DNA of 64,000 nucleotides from Arcuatula senhousia. Lineage: Eukaryota > Mollusca > Bivalvia > Mytilida > Mytilidae. The notes beneath the pieces are model-generated. The model worked only from the letters and a program-made list of their open reading frames with translations, was not told the DNA's origin and did not search any database. The stretch is from NCBI GenBank assembly GCA_963971305.1, contig OZ020304.1, positions 76,880,355 through 76,944,354 on the forward strand, in the 5' to 3' direction. Within the stretch, counting starts at the first letter, position 1, and the number at the start of each line of letters is the position of its first letter. Shown here in pieces: positions 35,678-55,857 of this stretch. Both the position numbers and the translations under genes were made by a program.

Positions 35678-35728
35678 ATCTAAAGGCGGAAAATAAAAAT
35701 TGACAATTTTTATCTTCCGCCTTTAGAT
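35678..35728. repeat. 25-bp-arm hairpin
   Basis: 35678-35702 and 35704-35728 are inverted copies with one mismatch and a single-base loop; arms start ATCTAAAGGCGGAA. Confidence 0.85.
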
Positions 35729-36284
35729 GGTCTAAATTAGGGCTTTATCGCTATCCATCCTTTAAAATGTTGACACGTTACATTTTTTTCTGAAAAAAAA
35801 AGGCTTTGAGAAAAGAAAAGTTTTTGACGTGAGATTTTTATCATGAAATTTTATTAACGAAAACAATTATTAAGAAAAGCAAAAAAAGCCTTTACTTGAT
35901 AGTTACTGAGTGCGTGTATTAACTTAGTATGAATAGTTAGAAATATTATAAAGTACCACATTATCTAATTTTTGAAAAATGTTTGAGTCTTATCATAGGA
36001 GAAGATGAACAAAAGGAATGGCATTTTATGGGTGGAAATATTAAAAGAACAACAACAGGCAATTGAGTCTTCAATGACACATGCATGTTAGAATTCCAAA
36101 ACTTTAAGGTTATAGATACATGTAAATGTACAACATTTTATGAATATAAGGAAAATCAGTTCATTAAAACGCACTTGGTGTATGACGTACGAACAGACTG
36201 ACAAGTAAAGAATCTCTGACGTGGGGCCACTAGGCGTTCTGCCCAACTTTGCACCAGCCTGAAACTAATATGTAATAAAGCCTA
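35729..36284. other. AT-rich spacer, nothing recognised
   Basis: No frame, repeat or RNA gene was recognised. Confidence 0.4.
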
Positions 36285-36370
36285 GGGAGGGAATCGAACC
36301 CTCGTGCGTCAGAGTTCTAAAACATAGAAGTAATTTTGTTCAGGTCGCTTGTCTAGATCTAATCATAAGC
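36285..36370 (-). repeat. tRNA-derived SINE remnant (possible)
   Basis: On the - strand GAGGGTTCGATTCCCTC forms a perfect T-arm with a TTCGATT loop, preceded by a GACGCAC variable-arm-like stretch. A proper D-arm, anticodon arm and acceptor stem are not evident, so it is not a functional tRNA gene. Confidence 0.35.
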
Positions 36371-36779
36371 AAAAGGTCCATTTCCTCCTCTTTTTACTTA
36401 AGTTCACAAAAATGTTTAAAATTTGTAGATACAATATAGTACTGTTTCCAACATTTATTAGTTTAGCATCTATTCAAAAAATGCTTTAGTGTGCATGCAG
36501 TTTCCTGAAAACAAAATTTACAAAACTTTTTCGTTTTATTTTGAAAATTTCAAGCCGACTTTGAAACTTTAATACTTTTTTTTATTCATCTACCTTTATC
36601 ATCACCCAATTCTTTTATAGACCTATCTTTAGCCTGAAAATATCATAAAAAAAAAATCCTAATGACTATTATGACTTGTATAAAATACACTCCATATTTG
36701 GTGGATTCCAAATTGTGGTTGCATGAAATCTGAACCAATTTATAGCTGTAGGTCCATTTCACATATTATACATTTTCTA
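36371..36779. other. spacer, nothing recognised
   Basis: AT-rich, no feature. Confidence 0.4.
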
Positions 36780-39700
36780 TAGACTTTAACCAACCCTGAG
36801 TGCACCATGGTGCTATTTCTGTTTTCATAGTGCAAGATTGCTATAAAAAAACGAATAAATAGGGGTTCAAAAATGTTCTTGGGAGTAATTCAGTGAACCT
36901 TGACCTACTAGTATTTAGTAATCCAGTCCTAACTCAAACTGAAACAATTTCGATAGACTTGATAATTCCCTATGGTCCCTATAAGACCCGTGGTGCCAAG
37001 TCCTTTTTTGTGGTGCAAGATGACTGTACCCACGTATATAAACGTGGGTATCAAAATTTTCTCTGACAGTGATCCAAGGGAAACCGGGTCTATTAAAAAT
37101 TGTAGGCTTTACTTATATGGACTAATAAACATAGTTTAGACAATCTTGGACCAACTCTAGGTTATAAATGGCCCGTGGTGCTAGGTCCGTTTCCATGGTG
37201 CAAGATTTCAATGTAAAGCCATGTTATATGTGGGTGTTTGACAATGTTTTGACAGTGATCCAATAGACTGTGGATCTATTTAGTAGAATTTTAGGCCTTA
37301 CTCATATAGACCCCCACACACAATTTCGTTATACTTGAACCATCACTGGGACTAATATGCCCCGTGGTGCAAGGTCCGTTTCCATGGTGCAATATTTCTA
37401 TATAGGTCATGTAATGTACGAGGGTTCGAAATTTTATTTGACAGTGATCCCTTTATCCAACATGCACAATTTTTATAGACTTGAACCATCCCTGGGACCC
37501 GTAGGCCCCGTGGTGCAAAGTCCCTTTCCATGGTGCAACATTTCTATATAAAGTCATGTTATACATGAAATGCATAAGGGTTCGAATTTTATCTTTTACA
37601 GTGATTCATTGGACCCCGAACCTATTTAGAATGTTAGGCCTAACTCATATGGACCCACATACACAATTTCGATAGACTTTAACCATCCCTGGGATCCATA
37701 GGCCCCGTGGTGCAAAGTCCGTTTCCATGGTGCAAGATTTCTATATAAAGTCATGTTATACATGAAATGTATGAGGGTTCGATTTTTTTTTTACAGTGAT
37801 CCATTGGATCCCGGACCTATTTAGAATGTTAGGCCTAACTCATATGGACAAACATACACAATTTCGATAGACTTGAATCATCCCTGGGACCCATAGGCCT
37901 CGTGGTGCAAAGTCCGTTTCCATGGTGCAACATTTCTATATAAAGTCATGTTATACATGAAATGCATGAAGGTTCGAATTTTATCTTTTACAGTGATTCA
38001 TTGGACCCCGAACCTATTTAGAATTATAGGCCTAACTCATATGGACCTACATACACAATTTCGTTAGACTTGAACCATCCCTGGGACCCATATGCCCCGT
38101 GGTGCAAAGTCTCCCTTTCCATGGTGCAAGATTTCTATATAAGGTCATGTTATATATGAGGGTTCAAAATTTTCTCTGACAGTAATCCTTTGGACCCCGG
38201 ACCTATTACAAATGGTAGGCCTAACTCATATGGACCTATATACACAATTTTGATTGACTTGAACTATCCCTGGGACCCATAGGCCCCGTGGTGCAAAGTC
38301 CTTTTCCATGGTGCAAGATTTCTATATAAAGTCATGTTATACATGAAATGTATGAGGGTTCGATTTTTTTTTTTACAGTGATCCATTGGATCCCGGACCT
38401 ATTTAGAATGTTAGGCCTAACTCATATGGACAAACATACACAATTTCGATAGACTTGAATCATCCCTGGGACCCATAGGCCTCGTGGTGCAAAGTCCGTT
38501 TCCATGGTGCAACATTTCTATATAAAGTCATGTTATACATGAAATGCATGAAGGTTCGAATTTTATCTTTTACAGTGATTCATTGGACCCCGAACCTATT
38601 TAGAATTATAGGCCTAACTCATATGGACCTACATACACAATTTCGTTAGACTTGAACCATCCCTGGGACCCATATGCCCCGTGGTGCAAAGTCTCCCTTT
38701 CCATGGTGCAAGATTTCTATATAAGGTCATGTTATATATGAGGGTTCAAAATTTTCTCTGACAGTAATCCTTTGGACCCCGGACCTATTACAAATGGTAG
38801 GCCTAACTCATATGGACCTATATACACAATTTTGATTGACTTGAACTATCCCTGGGACTCATAGGCCCCGTGGTGCAAAGTCCTTTTCCATGGTGCAAGA
38901 TTTCTATATAAAGTCATGTTATACATGAAATGCATGAGGGTTCGAAATTTTTTCGGCAGTGATTCATTGGACCCCGAACCAATTTAGAACGCTAGGCCTA
39001 ACTCATATGGACCTACATACACAATTTCGATAGACTTGAACCATCCCTGGGACCAATAAGCCCCGTGGTGCAAAGTCACCCTTTCCATGGTGCAAAGTTT
39101 CTAAATATGGTCATGTTATATATGAGGGTTCAAAATTTTCTCTGACAATAATCCATTGGACCCCGGACCTATTACGAATGCTAGGCCTTACTCATATGGA
39201 CCTACATGCACAATTTCGATAGACTTGAACCATCCCTGGGACCCATAGGCCCCGTGGTGCAAAGTCCCTTTCCATGGTGCATCATTTCTATCTAAAGTCA
39301 TGTTATACATGAAATGCATGAGGGTTCGAGTTTTTTTTTACAGTGATCCATTAGATCCCGGACCCATTCAGAATGCTAGGCCTAACTCATATGGACCTAC
39401 ATACACAATTTCGATAGACTTGAACTATCCCTGGGACCCATTGGCCCCGTGGTGCAAAGTCCCTTTCCATGGTGGTGCAAGATTTCTATATAAAGTCATG
39501 TTATACATGAAATGCATGAAGGTTCGAATTTTTTTTTTACAGTGATCCATTGGATCCCGGGCCTGTTAAGAAATTAGGCCTAACTCATATGGACCCACAT
39601 ACACAATTTAGATAGATTTGAACTATCCCTGGGACCCATGTGCCCCCTGGTGCAAGGTCCGTACCCATGGTGCAATAATTCCACGTAGTACAGCAATGTT

Positions 39701-40850
39701 ATGCACGAGGATTTAAAATTTTCAAATTTTCTTTAAAAGTACAAAAAAAATGTAATACAATGGATCCCGGACCTATTTAAAATTTCAAACCTTACTCATA
39801 TGGACCCACACACACAATTTCTATAGAATTGAATTATACATGGGGGTCAAAGGTTCCGTGGTGCAAGGTTCGTTTTCATGGTGCAATAATTCTATGTAAA
39901 GCCATGTTTTACATAGAGGTTTGAAATTTTCTCTGAAAGTGATTTAGTGGAAACCCGAGCCTATTTAAAATTCCAAACCTAACTCATTTAGACCCACATA
40001 CTTAATTTTTATAGAATTAAACTATCAATGGGCCAATAGACCCCGTGGTGCAAGGTTCGTTATCATGGTGCAAAAATTCTATGTAAAGCCATGCATGTTA
40101 TGCACGATCGAGGGTTCGATTTTTTTAGAGTAATATAATAGACCCCGGACCTATTTAGAATTTTAAACCTTACTCATATGGACCCACATACTCAATTTCT
40201 GTAGAATTGAACCATCTATGGGGCCCATAGGCCGCGTGGTGCAAGGTTGGTTTTTCATGGTGCAAGATTTCTACCTAAAGCCATATAATACGTAGGAGTT
40301 TGAAATTTCTTTGAAAGTGATTCAATGGACCCTGGACCTATTTAAAATTCTAAACTTAACTCATATGGACCCGCATACACAAGTTTTATAGAATTGAACT
40401 ATCCCCTGGGGTCCATATGCCCCGTGGTGCAAGGTTCCTTTTCATGGTGCAAGAATGGTAGATATGTAAAGCCATGTTATACATAGAAATTTGAAATTTT
40501 CTTTGAAAGTATCATAATGGACCCCGGACCTACTTTGAATTATAGACCTAACTCAAATGGACCCATTAACACAGTTTCGTTAGATTTGAAGGTCCCGTGG
40601 CGCTATATCCTTTTTTTGTCAAGGCAGTGGTGCTTGCAAGATTTCTAAACCATGCTTTTAAGCCATATGGGAAGAGGAAGGGGGCTCTCAAGTTTTCTTT
40701 TTCTTTTTCAAACAATGGTCCATTTACCCGGGACCCAAAATATAATATTCAATGCTTAACCACAATTTTGATAGATGATCATAGATTTTTACAATCTCAG
40801 TGACCAACGGGTCTAGTGGTGCTTAGTCCGTTTTTCATGGTGCTTCCTAT
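36780..40850 (-). repeat. diverged inverted array of the same satellite
   Basis: About 21 monomers in reverse orientation to 20578-28380, marked by GCCCCGTGGTGCAA (for example 37361, 37505, 37703, 38284, 39250, 40423). Monomers differ from each other much more than in the left array. One local 3-monomer block of about 582 bp is duplicated (37849 and 38431 mark the same variant, CATATGGACAAACATACAC). Both edges decay. Confidence 0.92.
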
Positions 40851-41055
40851 CTAACATAAAATGTTTTTGAGGTTTCTACATTTAGATTTCTATTAAGAAT
40901 ATTCTTTTGGTAACATTATATTATTTTGAATTTATTACATATGAATTTGAATCATTTTCAATGTGTTTTTTACTATTCCTTTTCCATCTTTTTCGGGACA
41001 CTTTTCATGTATTAGGTACATCCCGCATGTCACATGATTTAAAGAACCAATAAGA

Positions 41056-41122
41056 CGGTGGTGCTTATAGTGGTTGTTGTCACGTTTCTATATATTTATT
41101 ATAAGTCCAATATGGCGTCATG
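41056..41122 (-). repeat. right outer inverted repeat of the satellite region
   Basis: 41060-41080 is the exact reverse complement of 20504-20524, and similarity extends to about 41122. The outer part reads CCAATATGGCGTCATG, which contains a YY1-like AATATGGCG and a TGACG half-site on the other strand. Confidence 0.75.
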
Positions 41123-41989
41123 AAAAAGCTTTTATTTTCGTGTGAAGTTTTGTAATTTAAATGCCATGAAAGACGTTTTCATCATTTGCAGAGGATAATT
41201 TTCGATTTGAAAAGTGTATAAGCTGAGGACGATTTCATTCCAGTGCGATATTGCACTCTGATATAAAATTTCACCTGTGGAGCGACAGGTAAACAAAATA
41301 TTTTTGGGTGTGTGGACTATGACAGGTCAGGCTTCCCACACAGTTCCTCGTATTATATGCATCCATGGTGGCTATCCCTGTCAAAACATGAGTAATTATT
41401 TGTATTATGCATGATTCTATACCCAGTAAGGTTTAAAGGTGCTCAAATTTTGTATCCAAAAGGTAAGAAAAAATACCGGAAATGAATTCCAAAAGGTGAC
41501 CTATTTATCTATTACCATTAATTAGCACATATGATTTTTTTTTCATTTTCAGAAGAAACAAGTTTATATTATTTATGTACACCAGTTTTAATAATAAAGA
41601 TTTTTAAGCTTGAAAACTTAATTAATATGAGGCAGGTTAAACCTGTGACACTTCCAAAGTTAAAACCTATCTATATATATTTTACAAGCGCAAACAAATA
41701 TTTTTGCGATATGAATTGAAATAAACTATATTCGTAAATAAAAACAAACTAGCTAGCTTTTCTTGTGGGTCACATGTGCGCTGAATGACTTTGAAATTTG
41801 TAAAGAAAAAAGCGTTAAAAAGACGCTGAAAGTTCAGGAAAACAAGCGTGATAAACCGGACGTTGAAGGAAAATTCAGCTCATAGTACAGCTAAGATATT
41901 GACATTTCTACCATTATTGTTCCCTTCAGGAGCGTATTATTATAATATTTATGTAAAAATTGTCTTAATTTAGTACTCTTCCCTTCTTT
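41123..41989 (+). other. spacer; possible non-coding first exon of the PAK4-like gene
   Basis: A sequence ending GGAGCGACAG|GTAAAC (donor GT at 41290) could be a 5' UTR exon upstream of the coding start. No transcript evidence is available. The rest shows no feature. Confidence 0.25.
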
Positions 41990-42345
41990 TTTAAGTCGCA
42001 CGTTGCAGGAGCGACTTATAGGGGTCACTTTGGCACTATCCGTCATCCTGCGTTGTGTGGTCAGTGTCCTGAGGTGTCCCAAAAAATTTCTGTCGCATTT
42101 TTCCGGGGAACTACATGCAGAAGGCTCATGAAACTTGTCAGGCAGCTTAACATCCTTTAGTACTACATGTATATGGTGAAAATTAACTACTTCCTGTTTG
42201 ACGGATACATTGTAGTTTAGATTTTTTATATATAAAGGACTTGAATACAAATATCCGTCACACTTTTCCAAACAACTACATGCAGCAGGGTCTTGATACT
42301 TTGCATGCAAGTTTCATCCTATAGAACTATATGGTGGAAAGCCAT
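41990..42345. mobile_element. tandem-core element with two ~170-bp units
   Basis: Begins with a hairpin AAGTCGC...GCGACTT (41993-42018). Two units share ACTACATGCAG(A/C)A and a CGTCACACTTTTCC / TGTCGCATTTTTCC phrase. The long - strand frame across it (42310-41891) is a by-product of the repeat. Confidence 0.5.
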
Positions 42346-42984
42346 TTTATGCCCATAACCCTTCTTCTACGTGTGTATCAAACAAACATAGATATGCAGG
42401 CGACATATAACTTGTTGCAACAATTGGGAAGGCTTCATCTAGTTTATACATGTAGTTTCATATTTAATTTCCCTGAATGATTCAGTAAATCTTGACATAA
42501 ATTTCATGATGTGCTACATTTTCCCTCAAATGTGTCCTGTTAAGATTTACATTGGACTGATATAAACATCATATTCCTGCTATTTCCTGTATGTAAAATG
42601 TAAATATTGTCTCCCTTGGGCTTATAAGGATCAGACTTGAAGTGACAAGGTATTGTTATACCCTACTTCTGTCCCCTGTAGGTTTCCATATAATAACTTT
42701 AAAACACATCAAGGGATTTGAATGATATTTTGTATCGCTGTTTAGTGCAATAAAATATTTGTCAAGTTTAAATATCAGGGAGAGCCAAAAAATATTACCG
42801 GGGTATGTATAGTTTGCCACTTTACAAAGTTTTTAAATTTGAGAATGCTGAAATTTTCTTGTCTAAGAAAGATTACTCACCTCTCTCTTCACTAAGATAA
42901 AAGAAAGATAACTCATTTCTCTTGTCCTATTATATATAATTTATTTATTTGCTATTGATAAATGTCGTGGCAAGGTACCATGGA

Positions 42985-43135
42985 AAATAATGAGATGTGG
43001 AATAAGTGTACATGACACTGTCACACAGTTAACATAAAAAGTCGTAATTTTAAAAAAGAAACACAATGGAAAACCACCAGCAGCTTTCAAGGAGGCCTGT
43101 AGGCGATGATCACTGTTCTGCAAGATAAGAATTAT
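42985..43135 (+). repeat. dispersed repeat, GTGGAATAAGTGTAC family
   Basis: GAGATGTGGAATAAGTGTAC then AATGGAAAACCACCAGCAG; the same family as 14652-15000. Confidence 0.55.
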
Positions 43136-43189
43136 ACAGTGTCCACAGGCACTAGGTGCTTTGTTACTAAAAATAGATAGTGCAATATT

Positions 43190-44050
43190 TGTCCCTTACC
43201 ACAACACATAGCGGGGACATAGAAATGTCTTGTGTCAGAGTGTTTGTCTGTCACACTTTATTTCTGTAACAAATTTCTTGGTTACTATTTTTGTAGGCTT
43301 TTGATATTTGGTATGCAGCTTTAAAAGCTTCAAATGTTTTGTGGTCTGTCACTTATCTACTTCCTGTTAAATGAGCCAACTTTTTTTGCACGTGAGTGAG
43401 CGATTTGCTAGACAAAAAATTAAGCTTTGCAAAATTGTTCAGCTCATTGAGATAACAAGGTCATAATTGTCTGATCCACTCTTACAGAGTAATCCCCTTT
43501 TAATGGTGGTTCTAATATTTTTATAACTGATACAGTATTTTGATATCTTCTTTTCAGAAAGATTTTTAAGCTCTGTATTCGTTTCATGTGAGTGTTATGT
43601 ACCCGATACTCTAACCAAGATTGTTTAGAATGTTAAAATAGTATGGAAAATATGATCTAGCATGTCTGGCTTTCAGCTGCTCCTGGGAGCCTCTGGTTTT
43701 TAATTGTCGCTGTTCAGTCTGGAATTAGGTTCATAGAGCACATATTACACCATCTGTCACAGAAAACTTCTTAATTGCAATGTTTATGTGTATTGGATAA
43801 CACATTATCTAGGAAAACAATGGAAGGTCATGACCTGAATTATAGAATTACTAGACTTATTGATAACAGATTGTTTATATAATAGAGAGGCTGGAAAACC
43901 ATATTTTGGAATACTCGACATAATCTTTCAGCATCTATTAACAGATTAAATTGAAGAATATTTTATAAGATAATTACTTGCACAAGAGATAGCACTTGGG
44001 TAGATTTGAAGTGTTTAAGATAACATAAGTGAAAACTTCCTGTCTTTCAG
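43190..44050. other. spacer with decayed repeat, PAK4 upstream or 5' intron
   Basis: 43195-43520 looks like a worn tandem-core element (TAGCGGGGACATAGAAATG start, TCTACTTCCTG motif). The rest leads to a polypyrimidine-CAG acceptor at 44050, so it is probably the intron before the first coding exon. Confidence 0.4.
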
Positions 44051-44068
44051 ATCTGATGAGTGGTAATC

Positions 44069-52557
<8,489 letters not shown>

Positions 52558-55500
52558 AAGGGCAGATAACTATCATTTATAAAGTGCTAATGTCAGGCAA
52601 TACCTGGGCTAAGGAATTTTAATGTTTATGGTCTTCTAAAGACATGCGTGTGTTAGTAACTGGTGGAATGGATAGAAAGAAAGACAGTATTAAATTGATT
52701 ACTACTCAATATCATATCGGAGAATAAAACCATAGACAGATGGCTGATATAGAAAAATACATATTCACAAAGGTTGCCATTTCAGTCTTATGAAAGACCG
52801 TTTCATTATGTGTCAATATTTGTAATTTGTTAAGTTGTTAACATCCATTTTCCATTTTTAAAACTTATTAAGTTTTAGAGATATTTATATAAGTTTGCAT
52901 GGTGCATGAGTGTTTGTATGTTAGTCCCTGCTGATTATCTCTCTTTGTTGCCATGGTTTTGTTACTATATATAGACTGCCAATAACAAATTTACTATAGT
53001 CATTTATAATATATTCAGTCATTAGTTGGTACTTTTGTTATATATTATTACTGTATATTGACATTAATCATGAATGAAAGCCAGTATCAGCCTGATATGA
53101 AATACACATGTCGAGGTATAATATATGTGTATTTGTGTGATTAGAAATAACATTCCATACTATAATTAACATTCTTCAAGCCTTGAGATGTTGCAATGAC
53201 CCAGAGAGGGGACACCTCCTGAGCCCGATTGGATTCGGTGAAACTTATCTACCCCCTGACCCTCAAAGGTCAACCAAGGACGATGGTCCTCAAGTACCAA
53301 GATGTTGTACAGTTAATGCCACTCAGTAAAGTTTGAACAATCAAAAAATCAATCTGTGATGAACATGAGGATTCAGAACCCTTGTTTTGGGTGATTCAGA
53401 GGTTTTATTTAAACATGGGTAATAATTTATTTGTTTGATGGTATTATGGTACTTGAAATGTATGAAAAAATCAAAGATAATTATTAATGTACAACATAAG
53501 GTCAGAAAATCCAGCTTAAATTATCATGTCTAAAATGTGTTAGTTAAATGAAATAAATAAAGGTTGTCTGTTTAACTTGATTCTTTATATATAGTATTTT
53601 ACAAAGGAAAAGTACACTAAATACAAAATGTATAATGTTTAGATCTTAGGTTGTTTCAAATTTGTTAAAATGAATTGTGATAAGTCATTTTTTTATAACT
53701 TAGATATAAGTTCCTATGTTATTTTGTCCTGCATTTACTATTGTTGTTTTATTAACCTGTAAATATGTAGAACCACACTTTTATATGATATTATTTGTTT
53801 TATAAACTTTGCTTGTACATATCGGCCCATTTAGGCACTTAAGGTTGTCTAGATATTTATACATTTTAAATTATATTTACACAATAATTATTTTATAAAG
53901 AGTTTGTAGAATATATTCCATTGTTAAAATATCTCTGTGATTTTTGTACATATATAAATGGATTAAATAAGTAGAAGCCTAGAGAACAAAACTCTACTAA
54001 CATTGTCAAGTGTATGTTTCCTGGTACTAACTAAATCTAACCAAGCTGTCGGAATAAAGAAATTGTTTTTTATATTTTATATCAGTTAATAAGAAACAGA
54101 AATTAATCCTTGATAGGTTACCTTTGAATTTGACAGAATTTTAAAATAATTGTATTTTGTGTATTGACTCTGGTTTATGAATATCCTTGAATAATGTTAG
54201 AGCTAAGATTTAAACTTTGACTCTGCATTGATAGCAGCTTAAGAATTATTAGTTTGTATACACTAACCTTTATTATTTAAACCATGTAGACAGTTACAAA
54301 TGTAAGTTAAATACCATTTTATAGGTCTTGTTAGTGTGCCTGATTTCTGCTTATTTTCTGTCTCCACTATTTGAGCCTAGCAGTTGTTCTTGTAATAGTT
54401 GTACATAATTCTGTTCTCCTTCTCCTTCAGTAATGAATTATATATCAGTAAAAATATATAAACCAGTTTCAGTTAATTGGTATTAACTCTTTACACATTA
54501 CTTATCCAATGTACATTGTTTATTGCAAAGAATTGTTCTAGTAAAAAAAAGGGGGGGGGATAATTTTATTGAAATTTGATCTGATGGAAAAATTTAATTT
54601 TGCACCAAAAGACAAGAACTTTAATGTATTTTAGAAAAAAAGTGCCTCATCTGAATAGCTTTAAAATGATATAAAGGCAGAAAAGGTTATATTTCTATCA
54701 TTCCAAATTGAAAACTATAATCATTAATTCATTAAATTCATGTATATAATAATTTAGTATTAAGCTAGCATAATGAAATTAGATGCTCACAACAAATGTT
54801 ATATTTTATTTTTACATCTTCAATGTTCAGTTCCATCTTCAGTCAAAGATCAATTTTCATTTTCAATTTTGTCATCAGAATTGGGGATTTGTATTGGTAG
54901 AAATCATATACACAAGTGTGATTTGCGACTGAATATTTCTATTCATATCAGTGCACACATCATATTAATGGTCATCATTTTCAAAAAGGTGATACATTTG
55001 TAAATGTAATTTTACCTGTACTTCAACTAATGGTTTATTAAGACAAATCTTCTATTTTATTTTCCTTTTAGACCCTCTTAATTATATTGGCTTTGTGGTG
55101 CAGTTCTGAAGTAATTTCTTAATACTTGTTATGGTTTTTCAGATATATCTTGAAATATTCAGCTACTAGTACCAAGTTATTACTAAAAACTGATTATACA
55201 TGTATTATTTGGCATCAAAGAGCCTGCAATGTAGTGCCAAAGTATGTTACAAATAGTTTAAAATGAAAAAGGATTTATTTAATTTTTTTGGTTATCCTTG
55301 ATAATCAGGTTAATTTAGTACTGACCTTCAATTTTGTATTTAAAAAAAGCATTAATGAATATACAACAAGATGAATAGTAAGAACTTAATACATTAAAAG
55401 ACTTTTGTGGAAAAATAAACAGACTTCAACATTATAGATAGAATTTTTGTTGTCAAAACAAGGGTTCAGTTTGAAACCATCATAAAGGCCTGGCTTTGTG

Positions 55501-55720
55501 ATGAAACTTTAAGTTATCAAATTTGACAATACCATGATAATTACCTCTCCACATCTCTATGATATTTCATTGATCAAACAAAGACTTCTGTAACTTTGTT
55601 ATTGTAACAAGAATTATCTTTTTTGTATACAAATCTGTAAAATAAAATTATTTTTATATAGCTGTAAATAGCTTCTGAAACTTTACAGAATGGTAAAGGA
55701 AATAAATATATCTTTTACAG
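52558..55720 (+). other. presumed PAK4 3' UTR with several poly(A) signals
   Basis: AATAAA occurs at 52723, 53552, 53556, 54053, 55641 and 55701. The last pair, about 3.1 kb after the stop codon, is followed by a change in sequence character, but an early end at 52723 is equally possible. No coding feature was seen. Confidence 0.45.
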
Positions 55721-55857
55721 AAACGGTGTGTTTGTGTTGTTATTCTCGGACTTTATTTTAAAAAAACCACACACACACTTTTGAAATGAAAAACCCTAAA
55801 ACAGTTGCATTTTATTGTTTCTATTTGATATAAAAATCTGTAAATTTAGTTAATTAT

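Noticed and set aside
36285..36370. tRNA gene
   Set aside because: Only the T-arm is convincing; the acceptor stem, D-arm and anticodon arm do not pair. Listed as a possible SINE remnant.
41891..42310. 139-aa minus-strand frame
   Set aside because: It runs across two copies of a non-coding tandem unit and its internal similarity follows the DNA repeat, not a protein family.
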